Positions 46,005 through 55,500 of a stretch of 64,000 nucleotides of DNA are shown piece after piece. Location: NCBI RefSeq assembly GCF_963678635.1, contig NC_087064.1, positions 10,951,671-11,015,670 of the forward strand, in the 5' to 3' direction. Source of the DNA: Symsagittifera roscoffensis. Lineage: Eukaryota > Xenacoelomorpha > Acoela > Convolutidae. The notes beneath the pieces are model-generated. The model had not been told where the DNA came from and did no database searches. It saw only the letters and a list, made by a program, of their open reading frames with translations. The position numbers and the translations under genes were made by a program. The first letter of the stretch is position 1, and each line of letters begins with the position of its first letter.

Positions 46005-47798
46005 TTAGTCGTCGGGGAAAAAACCGTGGGGGAAGATATCGTGAATTAGTTCTGAAGTTGTTAGTAGTGTAGCTAAGATGCGGATGATATTTTTAGTTTG
46101 AAGCAGTGGCCAAAGCAATTGAAGTGCCTTAATAGTGGTTAGTTCTTCAGTGCCTACTGCAAACTCATAAGGTGTGTTTTGGATTAAGTTATATAATTTG
46201 TGGTTAAATTTAGTGTTGTGGATGAATTCTAAAATGGGGATTTCTATAGGCTGTACAAACTCGTGCGGGATAAGGAAGGGTCGGGATTCTTCGGCGTTGA
46301 AGGTCTTGGTGATGGGGCAGAAAATGTACATTTGGGTTATGGGGTCATAGTTACGAAGAATACCATGAAGGTTAGTATCTTTAATACAATATGTGAAATT
46401 TAGGAAATACGGTGAAGTGTATTTTGAATTGATGAATTGAAAGCGATGGTGTGGTTGTCTAGAGGGTGTGTGGAGGTCAAAGTGATTTTGGATGAAACGA
46501 TAGTAACTGTATGTATGTGTTTGTTTAGTTCGCAACATAATATCGTGTGAGCAGTGTAAATCTCTTTCGTGTGGTGCAAGGAAATGAAAGGTTAGTGAAA
46601 AGATTTGGAAGCGTTCTTTAAAACTTTCGTACGCTTGTGTGCTTGTTAGTGCTTCTGAAATAATGTGATCAAACTTTCGGTCGAAGATGTTTAGTGTAAA
46701 TACATATGGTGTCTTGATGAAAAATTTCTCGGTGATTTGTGGGTTAGCGAAGCGATCGTCGTCTAAGAATTGATCTTGGTTAGCTCTGATGATGTTGTGA
46801 TCGTAGTATTCTAGTGTATATTCATTAGCTCTAGGTGCAGTGTGTATTTTTAGTGATTTTTTATATCCTACGTAAGTAAATTGTCTAGCGGTGAGTGGTG
46901 TAGTTAGTCGATATAGCATGTCTTTGTTTCGGTCTATATCGATGGATGTGTTGGTTAAAGGTAAGCAAAGAGGGTTAGTGAAATGATAGTATGAGGTCCA
47001 AGAGAGAGTGGGCATTAAAACGTATTCGTCTACAAAGTTGCGTGTTTCGTTAGCGTCATGAGGGGTGTTTAAGGTGTATTGTGGAAATGAGGGTAAAGTG
47101 ATAGCTAAAAATTCTCTAGTGTTAGTATGCTGGGGGTGGTTGATGTATTCACGGGCTGTTCCTGGTTTTGCTGGGAAAGGATGGTTGGGGAACTTTCTTT
47201 TAAAAGTGCGGTAAGCTCTATTAGTGTTGAGTGAGGATTCAGTTGATGTGGATGATGGTGCTAATGATCCAGTATAATTTGAAGAGGGTGTAGGGGGATT
47301 GGATGAATTTGTAGTGGAGGAGATTTGGTTTATGGTCGGGGTGTTAAGGTGGTAGGGTTGTTGTTGGAGGGTAATAAAATTGTCTAGCTCTGGGGAGATT
47401 CGGGGGGTGTCTGGAGATGATTGGTCAGAATGGTATGAGGAGTAGGTTGGGGTAACTTGGGAAGCATAAGAGGGTGTAGGAGTGATGGGGTCAGGGTTAT
47501 TTGACAATATGGGTTGAAAAGGAGGTTGAGAAAACTGAGAAGGGTTATGAAAATTATTGGATGGAGATGGTTCTGAGTCGGCAAATTCGTCGGGGGTTTC
47601 AATATTCGGGTTATTTAGCTGTGAAATGGAGTATAAAACTGAAATTTGTGAGTTAGTGTCGGAATTCATGCCTGATGTTACATTGCTAGATGGAAAATCG
47701 GGTGGCGGAAAAGCAAAAAGTGGTATTATTGGGATTGAAGAGGTAAGGTTGGTTGGATGGGAATTTGATCGATGGAGTGATCCAAGTTGGCGGCTCAT
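46005..47798 (-). CDS. 597-aa retroelement protein of unknown function
   Basis: Starts with ATG at 47798 inside the stop of the env-like ORF (ATGA overlap) and ends at a TAA at 46007-46005. The first ~190 residues are low complexity, rich in Ser, Pro, Asn and Thr, like a flexible linker. Residues ~195-597 look globular, with aromatic and basic patches (TFKRKFPNHPFPAKPGTARE, YYHFTNPLCLPL). It has no signal peptide, no clear transmembrane segment, and neither a zinc knuckle nor a polymerase motif. I do not recognise a family. It is probably translated after env by termination-reinitiation, or from its own spliced mRNA. It could be an accessory or regulatory protein, or a second structural protein. 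The intact long frame, same strand bias and same codon habits as gag-pol support it being real. Confidence 0.85.
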   Translation of the reverse strand: MSRQLGSLHRSNSHPTNLTSSIPIIPLFAFPPPDFPSSNVTSGMNSDTNSQISVLYSISQLNNPNIETPDEFADSEPSPSNNFHNPSQFSQPPFQPILSNNPDPITPTPSYASQVTPTYSSYHSDQSSPDTPRISPELDNFITLQQQPYHLNTPTINQISSTTNSSNPPTPSSNYTGSLAPSSTSTESSLNTNRAYRTFKRKFPNHPFPAKPGTAREYINHPQHTNTREFLAITLPSFPQYTLNTPHDANETRNFVDEYVLMPTLSWTSYYHFTNPLCLPLTNTSIDIDRNKDMLYRLTTPLTARQFTYVGYKKSLKIHTAPRANEYTLEYYDHNIIRANQDQFLDDDRFANPQITEKFFIKTPYVFTLNIFDRKFDHIISEALTSTQAYESFKERFQIFSLTFHFLAPHERDLHCSHDIMLRTKQTHTYSYYRFIQNHFDLHTPSRQPHHRFQFINSKYTSPYFLNFTYCIKDTNLHGILRNYDPITQMYIFCPITKTFNAEESRPFLIPHEFVQPIEIPILEFIHNTKFNHKLYNLIQNTPYEFAVGTEELTTIKALQLLWPLLQTKNIIRILATLLTTSELIHDIFPHGFFPDD

Positions 47799-50413
47799 CG
47801 TGGGCTAAAAAAATTATTATTTTGAGATTGAAAGGCGGTGGTATGTGGTTGTTCAATAATTTGTTCGTAAGTATTATCATCTTGTGATTGATGTGTCATT
47901 ATATGTTGGACGGGACTTTGTAATGTGGTGAGTCTAAAGTTTGGATTATGTGTGATTGCTAAATTTCTAAAATTTCGTGGGACTAGGGATAGTGGATGGT
48001 TATTTGGTAGGGGTGGTAATTGTGGTGCCGTTGGCTGTGGGTCGACATTGTTATGTTCTTCGTCGTATGTATTTTGTCGTGTTGTTATTTTTGTGTTATA
48101 TTCTTTTATTTGTGCGTCTAAAAGAATTTTGTTTATAGATGTAGAAAAAATTCCAAAAAATCCTGCAAAAAGTATGCGTGCTACGCTTGCTTGTCTGTTT
48201 ACTTGTGTGTGTATAGCACATGTATTGTAGATTCCTTTTAAGAGTGAGAAAAGAAATCCAATAAAGTTAAACATTGCGTATAAAATAGTCAATTTTTCTA
48301 AGATGTAGTAGGGCCATCCTAGAAAATCTAGGATCTCATTTTTGAGTGTAACAAAGCTAAAAATGTTAATTGGTGATATATCTTGGGGACGGTATTTTTC
48401 GCCGTTTAGATATATATAATCTTTAATGTCTTTAAAATATCCGCTATAGTCTTGCGTGTAGATATCGGCAAATCCTGCAGTTTCTGCAAGTTTGCGTAAA
48501 TTTTGGTCTATTGATTGTCTTTGTATAGTGTCCATTTGTGTTAATAATTCTTGGAATTGTTGTGTTCTAATGTGATGTTGAATATCTGATTTTGAATAGA
48601 TTCCTATTGATTGTAAGTCTATATTTGGGTTTCGAGCAATAGCGCGAATGCTTTCTGGTGAAAATTTTTTGAGTGATTGCATTAATGTGGGATATGGAGT
48701 GAGAAGATAATATTTGTTTTCATCAGGGTTTAGTTGTACTACATTGTGGCTATTTTCTGATCCACATGGGACTGCGGTATCCCAGAAATAGGTTCTTCGT
48801 GAAAGTGTATCCACGAAATGTACTTTATTCTTATAAAAGATAGGGATCCTTTTATAACATCGTTTATCTTCAAAAACGTATAGTGGTGATACTTTTTTAG
48901 TACAAGTATAAAACCATAAAATGTTTCCTTCGTAGTCTAAAAAATTTGATCTATTTCCTGATAATAAGTATCCTGCGTAGGGTATTTTTAATACTGCTAG
49001 TGCAAGTGATTGTAGTATTTGTGTTCGTTCTAATTCGCATAGTTGATGTAGTGTTTCTAATTCGGAGAGTGACATTTCTTGAAAAATGCGGCTAATTGTA
49101 TAGTCTAGTTTCATATCCAAATGAATATCATAGTGGATATTACCAAAATATGTAGTATTCATTAGTGATAATTCTTGTAAGCGTGTGCTTCTGGTGTCAG
49201 AAGGTTTTAGATGTCCACCAGGTTGTCCGTTGCTTTTTTGAAAATTAACTGGTATATAGGATGTTCCTTCGTTTAGAGGATGACCTGTGGCGTATGGGTC
49301 GATTTTTACTTTACCAGTGGTCATGTCGAATCCTTTTTCATATTCAACTAATATTTCAGAGTATTGTGTTCTGTGAAGTGGATTCCTGTATTTACATGCA
49401 AGTTCTGTTTCTTGATATATTTGAAAACGTGTCAATTTATTTTCTATATTGTCTATGTTTCTAAAATCGGAACTTAGTTTGCGTGATGGATGGACTTGTT
49501 CATATGGAATTGATTGTATGAAATATTTTTCGTGAAATTTTATCATACGAGCGTGTATTTTTGCTACTTGAAATGTTGTACATGTGTCTTCGGGGAACCA
49601 AACAATTGTTGCTTGTGTTCTTGTTGTAGGGTCGCAATATCCTTGATCATTTTTACAAGGTAGTCGGATTCCTTGATAGATCATTGTATTATCAGATAAA
49701 TCTCGTGTGAGTTGTATTTTTTCGAGTTGTATTTTCCAATCGAAAAACATTATTTCTTGGTATCCTTTATTTTTCGTGTCTGCTTTGCAGTTTGATGGGT
49801 TATTTATACCAATGTGTGGTATCCAATGTTTATCGTGTAGGTCATAGGTTAATCGTCCGTGTGCGCCGTTATACGGGTATTTTTCGTCTAGTTTTATATG
49901 TCCTTGGTGTCTTTCAAGTTGTGATTGATGTACAGAGTCTGAAAAAACTTGAAAATTAACTAATTTTCTTTGGGAGTTTTTATTTTGTGTGATGTTTAGT
50001 CTAAGTAATTCATTTTTACAATCGTCGGGATTGAGATGTAAAAGACGTTCTATATTACTTTGGTAGAATGATTCATGGTCAAGTCGGTTTTTGTTTCCGT
50101 TCGAGACTTGTGAACAATGTACTTTCTTTTCGGAAAATGTTGCTGTGAATTTATAACCTGTAACTGTTGTAGCTCGGGCTTTTGAATAGAGTGTTGCTAT
50201 TATATCTGTGGTTTCTATAGCTTGTGGTTCTGTTTCACATTGTGATACCTGATTGATTGCATATTTATGTAGTGTTTTTTGTTCATTTTCTTCGCAATCG
50301 TAATGTGTTACTAATAAATCTTGTGGTCCTGTACGAGGGGAAGGGTTTATGTTTTGATTTGAGGTTATTAGAAAAAGGGTTTGGAGAAAAATTAATAATT
50401 TTAGAATATACAT
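47795..50413 (-). CDS. env: Envelope-like transmembrane glycoprotein (872 aa)
   Basis: An N-terminal signal peptide (MYILKLLIFLQTLFLITS) is followed by a ~680-residue ectodomain with many cysteines and few N-glycosylation sites (for example NIT, NTT, NRS). A membrane-proximal GWPYYILEKL leads to a hydrophobic segment at ~705-727 (LTILYAMFNFIGFLFSLLKG), a second shorter one at ~744-760 (ARILFAGFFGIFSTSIN) and a ~110-residue Pro/Gln-rich tail. Segments TIVWFPEDTC (~269-278) and a CY..IP.F..........C block (~519-550) recall class III-like glycoproteins of chuviruses and related captured envelopes; this is by memory of pattern and not proven. No furin-type RXKR site was noted. Its ATG overlaps the end of the Met-free frame, and a splice-acceptor-like CTCAG|G lies 13 nt upstream. 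Confidence 0.78.
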   Translation of the reverse strand: MYILKLLIFLQTLFLITSNQNINPSPRTGPQDLLVTHYDCEENEQKTLHKYAINQVSQCETEPQAIETTDIIATLYSKARATTVTGYKFTATFSEKKVHCSQVSNGNKNRLDHESFYQSNIERLLHLNPDDCKNELLRLNITQNKNSQRKLVNFQVFSDSVHQSQLERHQGHIKLDEKYPYNGAHGRLTYDLHDKHWIPHIGINNPSNCKADTKNKGYQEIMFFDWKIQLEKIQLTRDLSDNTMIYQGIRLPCKNDQGYCDPTTRTQATIVWFPEDTCTTFQVAKIHARMIKFHEKYFIQSIPYEQVHPSRKLSSDFRNIDNIENKLTRFQIYQETELACKYRNPLHRTQYSEILVEYEKGFDMTTGKVKIDPYATGHPLNEGTSYIPVNFQKSNGQPGGHLKPSDTRSTRLQELSLMNTTYFGNIHYDIHLDMKLDYTISRIFQEMSLSELETLHQLCELERTQILQSLALAVLKIPYAGYLLSGNRSNFLDYEGNILWFYTCTKKVSPLYVFEDKRCYKRIPIFYKNKVHFVDTLSRRTYFWDTAVPCGSENSHNVVQLNPDENKYYLLTPYPTLMQSLKKFSPESIRAIARNPNIDLQSIGIYSKSDIQHHIRTQQFQELLTQMDTIQRQSIDQNLRKLAETAGFADIYTQDYSGYFKDIKDYIYLNGEKYRPQDISPINIFSFVTLKNEILDFLGWPYYILEKLTILYAMFNFIGFLFSLLKGIYNTCAIHTQVNRQASVARILFAGFFGIFSTSINKILLDAQIKEYNTKITTRQNTYDEEHNNVDPQPTAPQLPPLPNNHPLSLVPRNFRNLAITHNPNFRLTTLQSPVQHIMTHQSQDDNTYEQIIEQPHTTAFQSQNNNFFSPR

Positions 50414-51537
50414 GTGTATGATAATCCTGAGTATGGATTATAAAATGTAATGTAACCAATTGTGTTTTTGGTGTATCTGTCGTATTTGTATATTACTTCA
50501 GTAGTAATAAACGGTGGTGGTAGTGATTGAGCTGTTATGTTAGGTGGATTTAATGGGTATGGATGTTGGGTAATGTTATTTAACTTAACTAAGATTTCAA
50601 ATTTTAATTGTAAACTGTTTTGTTGGAGTATTTGAATATTGTGATCACGGATATCGTTATGAATATCTTGGCGATATTGTAATCTATTAAGTGCCCAGTT
50701 ATGAAGGCGGTTACTTTCTTGATGTTGTCCAAATAATGGTGGAGGTGCTGTGAATGTATTCCAATCTAATCTTAAAGGAATATTTATAGATGATTGTTCT
50801 CGATATCTGGCGTCGAGATTATTTGGAAAATTTAAGTTAAAGGGTAGTGGTGAAAATTGACTTATTGATGGTGTTGATGGTAGTGATAATGTTTCTGGTA
50901 GTGATGAGGATGTTGTTGTATCCGTAGAAATATCTATGGGGTCATTGACTAAATTTGGTTCACCTTGTGTGAATGAATTTGTAGTCCAATATGGTAGTCG
51001 TGATGTTAGGTTTGGGGGGTTAAAGGGATTTTCACGTATCTGTTCAGATGTTGGTGTTGAACCTAAGTAGTCTGAAGGTAGACTGGAAGTGCTTCGTTGT
51101 GAAAAAAGTGTAGGAGTTTCTGGTGTGATACCAGTGGTGTTTTCTGGAGTGGTTTGTGTTGGGGATTGAGGTATATCAAAATGAACTCGGGGAGTTTGAA
51201 AATTTCTATTTCGTCGAGGATGTATAATTTGTCTATTTATTTCTGCTGTGTTTTGGTTTTGACTAAGGTTTCGTATTCTACTTAGTTCTTGTGGTAGTGT
51301 TGGGTAAAGATTATATGTTGGTTCACTTAGGGATGCTTGTCGTTGAACTGGTTCTAGTGGTTCAGATAAACGAGCGTGCCGTTCTTCAAAAGTGTATGGA
51401 TTGTCTTGAAAAGAAATTCGTGTAGATGTTTGAGGGTTTTGAGTAGTTGAAGGTGGTGTTGGATTATCTTGGGATGATGTCGGTGAAGACTGATTCTGTG
51501 ACTGTTGGGTAGCAATTTTTGATGGATTTTTAAATTG
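50401..51537 (-). CDS. Met-free 378-codon open frame
   Basis: Hand translation of the minus strand shows a frame open from 51537 (after a TAA at 51540-51538) to a TAA at 50403-50401, overlapping the env start by 13 nt in another frame. It contains no ATG, CTG or TTG codon. The product would be rich in Pro, Ser, Thr and Gln for ~250 residues (IATQQSQNQSSPTSSQ near the start). The rest is more ordered (QHQESNRLHNWALNRLQYRQ) and ends in YNPYSGLSYTCIF. A chance open frame of this length is unlikely in AT-rich DNA. It could be read after splicing that supplies an upstream AUG, for example from the donor-like site in gag at 60762. No zinc finger or membrane segment is seen. Confidence 0.68.
   Translation of the reverse strand, partial: QFKNPSKIATQQSQNQSSPTSSQDNPTPPSTTQNPQTSTRISFQDNPYTFEERHARLSEPLEPVQRQASLSEPTYNLYPTLPQELSRIRNLSQNQNTAEINRQIIHPRRNRNFQTPRVHFDIPQSPTQTTPENTTGITPETPTLFSQRSTSSLPSDYLGSTPTSEQIRENPFNPPNLTSRLPYWTTNSFTQGEPNLVNDPIDISTDTTTSSSLPETLSLPSTPSISQFSPLPFNLNFPNNLDARYREQSSINIPLRLDWNTFTAPPPLFGQHQESNRLHNWALNRLQYRQDIHNDIRDHNIQILQQNSLQLKFEILVKLNNITQHPYPLNPPNITAQSLPPPFITTEVIYKYDRYTKNTIGYITFYNPYSGLSYTCIF
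50426..50432 (-). promoter_or_regulatory. Candidate splice acceptor before env
   Basis: CATACTCAG|G on the coding strand with exon start at 50426, 13 nt before the env ATG. The polypyrimidine content upstream is moderate. Splicing is inferred. Confidence 0.35.
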
Positions 51538-51542
51538 TTACT

Positions 51543-51731
51543 TTAGTGGGAAGGTTTATGTTTATTATAATATTCTTCTAAAAAAAGAATTAGAAAAATT
51601 GTTGCTAGGGCAAATGTGATGATTGCTTTCTTTATACATTTACATATTGTCAAAATGAGGGATAATAGAAATGTTATGAAAATTACAAACAATAAAAAAA
51701 TATCAGTTCTACTGAAAATTGTTCGTATCAT
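51543..51731 (-). CDS. Small double-spanning membrane protein (62 aa)
   Basis: Begins with ATG overlapping the stop of the 76-aa ORF (ATGA at 51731-51728). It has two hydrophobic stretches (IFLLFVIFITFLLSLILTI and AIITFALATIFLILFL) separated by a short basic loop (CKCIKKA), then a charged tail (EEYYNKHKPSH). The hairpin layout and size resemble viral viroporins or small hydrophobic proteins, a structural analogy only. It lies between gag-pol and the Met-free frame. Confidence 0.6.
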   Translation of the reverse strand: MIRTIFSRTDIFLLFVIFITFLLSLILTICKCIKKAIITFALATIFLILFLEEYYNKHKPSH

Positions 51732-51958
51732 TTAGACAAGTTGTTAAAATCGTACCTGTGGATATATTCAAGGGTTTTGGAAAGTTGGAGGAATAGTTCA
51801 ATTATTGTGTAGAAAATTAAAAAAATGTTACAAAAAATTATTATGATTATTAGAAAAGATTCAATGATATCAAAAAGAAATATTATAAAGGCTTGAAGTA
51901 TTGAAAAAAAATGTTTAAAATTGATAAATATTTGAGCGACTGTTTGAGAGAAAAGCAT
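51728..51958 (-). CDS. Small hydrophobic protein (76 aa)
   Basis: ATG at 51958. The middle is very hydrophobic (FLIIIIIFCNIFLIFYTIIE), with one or two possible membrane spans, and the C-terminus is hydrophilic (EYIHRYDFNNLSK). A donor-like CCACAG|GTACG occurs near its end. It overlaps the 62-aa ORF by 4 nt. A further Met-free 65-codon frame (52112-51915) overlaps its start. Function unknown. Confidence 0.55.
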   Translation of the reverse strand: MLFSQTVAQIFINFKHFFSILQAFIIFLFDIIESFLIIIIIFCNIFLIFYTIIELFLQLSKTLEYIHRYDFNNLSK

Positions 51959-52560
51959 TTAAGAAATGATCTCTTGGTCGAATGTTTTTTTTCTGTTTGA
52001 GGCGATTTTCTAGTGTGGTCGAATTATTTATTAGTTTTTTGACAAGTGGGTTGAGTTTCGTAAAAAATTGTTGGGGGCAATTTTCATGGTGACTGGGAGG
52101 TCGTCCTTTTCTTTATTTTTGTTTGTCAAATGATCCGGGGTATGGTGAGATTTTTATACTTTAGGCTAATTAAAATCTTCATTTTGTGACTTTAGGCTAA
52201 GTTATCAAATTTGTTTTGGGGGTATTCGTGGTCTGAGTTGGGGAAATATTGTTGATCTTTGGGTTATTAGATAAGGGAGGGGTACGGTATTATGGTGATA
52301 TTTATTTTAGCTGTCAAGTTGGAGTGGTTTGCTTATTTTTGACCTGGAGGTTGTAAAGTTATAGTTAAAGATGTGCCTGGAGTTCTAGATTATTCGTCTA
52401 ATTGATCTTAGTTTGAGTTAGAGAAAGTGGCGGATTGGATGAATCCTATTGGTCTATTTTGAACTAGAATTATTGCGTACTTTGTGAGCATGTTATTTTG
52501 AAAAATGGAAATGAAAAATGTTACGGAGGTTTCAAGATTGTGAAGTATAGAATGTTAAAA
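51959..52560 (-). other. Gap between gag-pol and the small membrane ORFs
   Basis: About 600 nt with the element's usual A/C-rich coding-strand bias and many stops in the first ~450 nt. The only open stretch is the Met-free 65-codon frame at 52112-51915, of low support. Confidence 0.45.
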
Positions 52561-55500
52561 TTACTTTTTAAATTCTACTTTCTTTAATATTTTAGATTGG
52601 GGGATGAACATTTTGTAGTTTTTACGTGGTTGATTTCGGAGTCTTGTTGTCTTTCTATGTTCTGATTTGTCTATTTCTTCTTGGGGTATTATTTGTTCTG
52701 TCATTTTTCTATTTTTTCTTTGTTTTGGAGATTCTTTATGATTTTGTGTATTGTTTTTGGTGGCGGTTGGTTTTGTGTTTTGAGTTTCGGTGGGGTTATC
52801 ATTTTGTTCTGTGTTTTTTAGATGTGGTTCATTTTGAATGATTTTTAATCCTGTGAAAGAATATAATTGAGTTAATTCGCGGAGTGCGTATTCTTTTGGG
52901 TAATAAGGTAATAGGTTGTTTCGATGTTGAACGATTTCTTTTTTGTTTGAGTCGATAATTTTATATGTGACATCTGTGGGTTTTGCAATTATTTGATAGG
53001 GTCCTTTTCGGAGGGGTTGTAATTTTTTAGAAATTCCTTTGTGAGTATTAAAATTAGGTATTAAAACAAATGTTCCAATTTTTAAATCGGAAGCTGGTGT
53101 AAAACGTGAATTGATTTGTTCATTAATATTTTGTCTTTGTAATAACTTTTTTGTTATTTTTTGATAAATTTCATTGTGTTTTTTATCTCTATTTAAAATC
53201 CATTCGGTGTGTGTACCGGAGGCTAATTTAAGAATTTGTGGGTGATGAAAATGATCTTCATCGTGTGTATGTAAAGGTAGGTTATAACAAATTGAGTCTT
53301 TATTTGGTTGACAATAACCTTGTGCGTTTTTATGAGAATTTGCTGTAAACATTATTGGTTTGCGTGGCTTTTGGTTAAAAACCATTTCGTATGGTGACAT
53401 TCCTAAAGTTGTCGTAATTTGTGAATTATATGCTAAGGGAAATAATTTTACATCTGCTGACCATTCGGTATATTTTGTATCATTTCTGTTGATGATACAT
53501 CTGAGATATTCTTGTAATGAACGGTTCATACCTTCGACTAAGCCGTTTGTCCAAGGTGCATGAGATGTACGTGGTTTGTGTTTAATGTTGTATAAATGAC
53601 ATAGTGTTATTATTTCATTATTTATGAATTCTGTACCATTGTCTGTAACTAAAATTTCTGGTAGTCCAAATTTTGCTATCCAGTGTTCATAGAGTGTTGT
53701 GTATGCGTAATAAGCGTTACAATGTGGTACTGGATTAAGTGCTACATAATGTGTAAATGCGTCAACAATTACCATAATGTAGGAGTTTCCTTCTGATGAG
53801 GGTGAAATTGGTCCTTTAGTATCAAATGAGATACGGTGATTAAAGTATAAACTTTGTCCTTTAAAATCTTGTTTTTGTGCTACTTGTTTTTGATTTGGGT
53901 AAGGTTTATTTAGCTGACATACTATACAATCATTGCATAGTACTTTTATCCAAATTGGTGCATTTGGGAAGTAAAAATTTTGTATAAAATTTGAATATGT
54001 TTTTTCTGATCCAGAGTGTCCTTTAATATTTTGTGTATGTGAAATATTAAAAGCTATAAGAATCATACTTATAGGGAGACAGGGAACTGTGGATTCGTTT
54101 AAATTGTATTCTAAAAGGTCTGTAGTTTCATTGATTGTTGTGTTGTTAAATTTGCGAAAGTATCGGAGGAGTGTTTTGTTTCCTAGAATGGTTGAATCTG
54201 CTTTGATAGGTTTAGTTTTATATTTGTGCCATGATTTTAGTTGTCGAATTATCGGGTCAAGGTTTTGATATTGTTTCAGTGTTGAAATTGTAATCGTATC
54301 TGTTGGGGGGAGAAAAATGTTTTCAACTTCGAATTTAGATAAGGGTATTGTATCAAGTGGGTCGTGAAGGTCAAAAACTTGATTTATTGTGTATTTTGAA
54401 TCATTTGTTTGTGGTCCTGATAAATTTATTTTATCAGTTAAATCTTCTTTTTCAATTAGTGGAAAATGGTCTTTTTTAGGTAGGTGTTGTTTTGTTCGTT
54501 TTTGTTGGGTGTTATTTTTTATCCATTGAGAATATGGAATTGGTTTAAAAGTTGATGTTCCAAGTAGGTCAACTTCATAATGATTATTTTGACAATCTAA
54601 ATAAAGTGGGAAATGTTGTAAATTATTTATTTGTGATTGTTCAATATCAGTTTTAACTGCATATTTGCATTCTAATCGAGGTGATGTTTCGTTTTCTGCA
54701 AGGTAGAATTTTATGTTTTTGGGTATTTCAACTGTTGTTTTTCGTGTAAGTAATTCAGGTGGTGTATTTCGACTTAAGGTGTCTGGTAATGCAAGATTTT
54801 TTCCTGCAGTCCAAACTATATGTAAGTTTGGAAACTTCATTAGAATTAGTTGAAATCTGTAAACTCGGTGGTTTGGGTTAGATTTCTGTGTAAAAAGAAA
54901 GATGATTGGTTTGTGGTCTGTGAATAAAACTGTGGGATGTTGTGATCCAAGTATCAGAAATTCATATTCTGTAAGTGTATATATTATGGCTGTACATTCT
55001 CTCATTAGAGTTGAGAGTCGTAGCTCTGCTTGAGTTAATAATCGAGAATTTGCTGATATTAGGTTCATTTTATTTGTACCATTATGTGATTGTAATAATG
55101 CTGCGCCGATGCCAAAGTTCGAAGCATCGCACATTGCATAAAATGGTTGATCAGGGTCTGGAATTGTGTTTGAAATTTGTTCAGTTAAAAGTTTCTTTAT
55201 TTCTTCGAATCGTGTTTGATGTTCTGTATTCCATTCAAAATTATTTTGTTGTCTAAGGATGTTGTAAAATGGTCGTAGATATAATTGCATTTTATAAACA
55301 TATTTACTTAAAAAGTTTAACATTCCAAGGAACTCTTGGATTTTCTTTTTATTTGTTGGTGGTTGAAGTTTTTGAATAGCGTCAATGCGTGATTTCAGTG
55401 GAGTGATTGTTTTTCTTTCTATGTTATGTCCTAAGAATTTAACTCTTGTCAAAAAGAAATGTGATTTATCGGGGGCGGCCTTCAGATTTTCATTCTGAAG

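Noticed and set aside
51540-51545. Simple -1 frameshift joining the 62-aa ORF to the Met-free frame
   Set aside because: Stops in both registers (51545-51543 and 51540-51538) block a direct slip, so splicing is more plausible.
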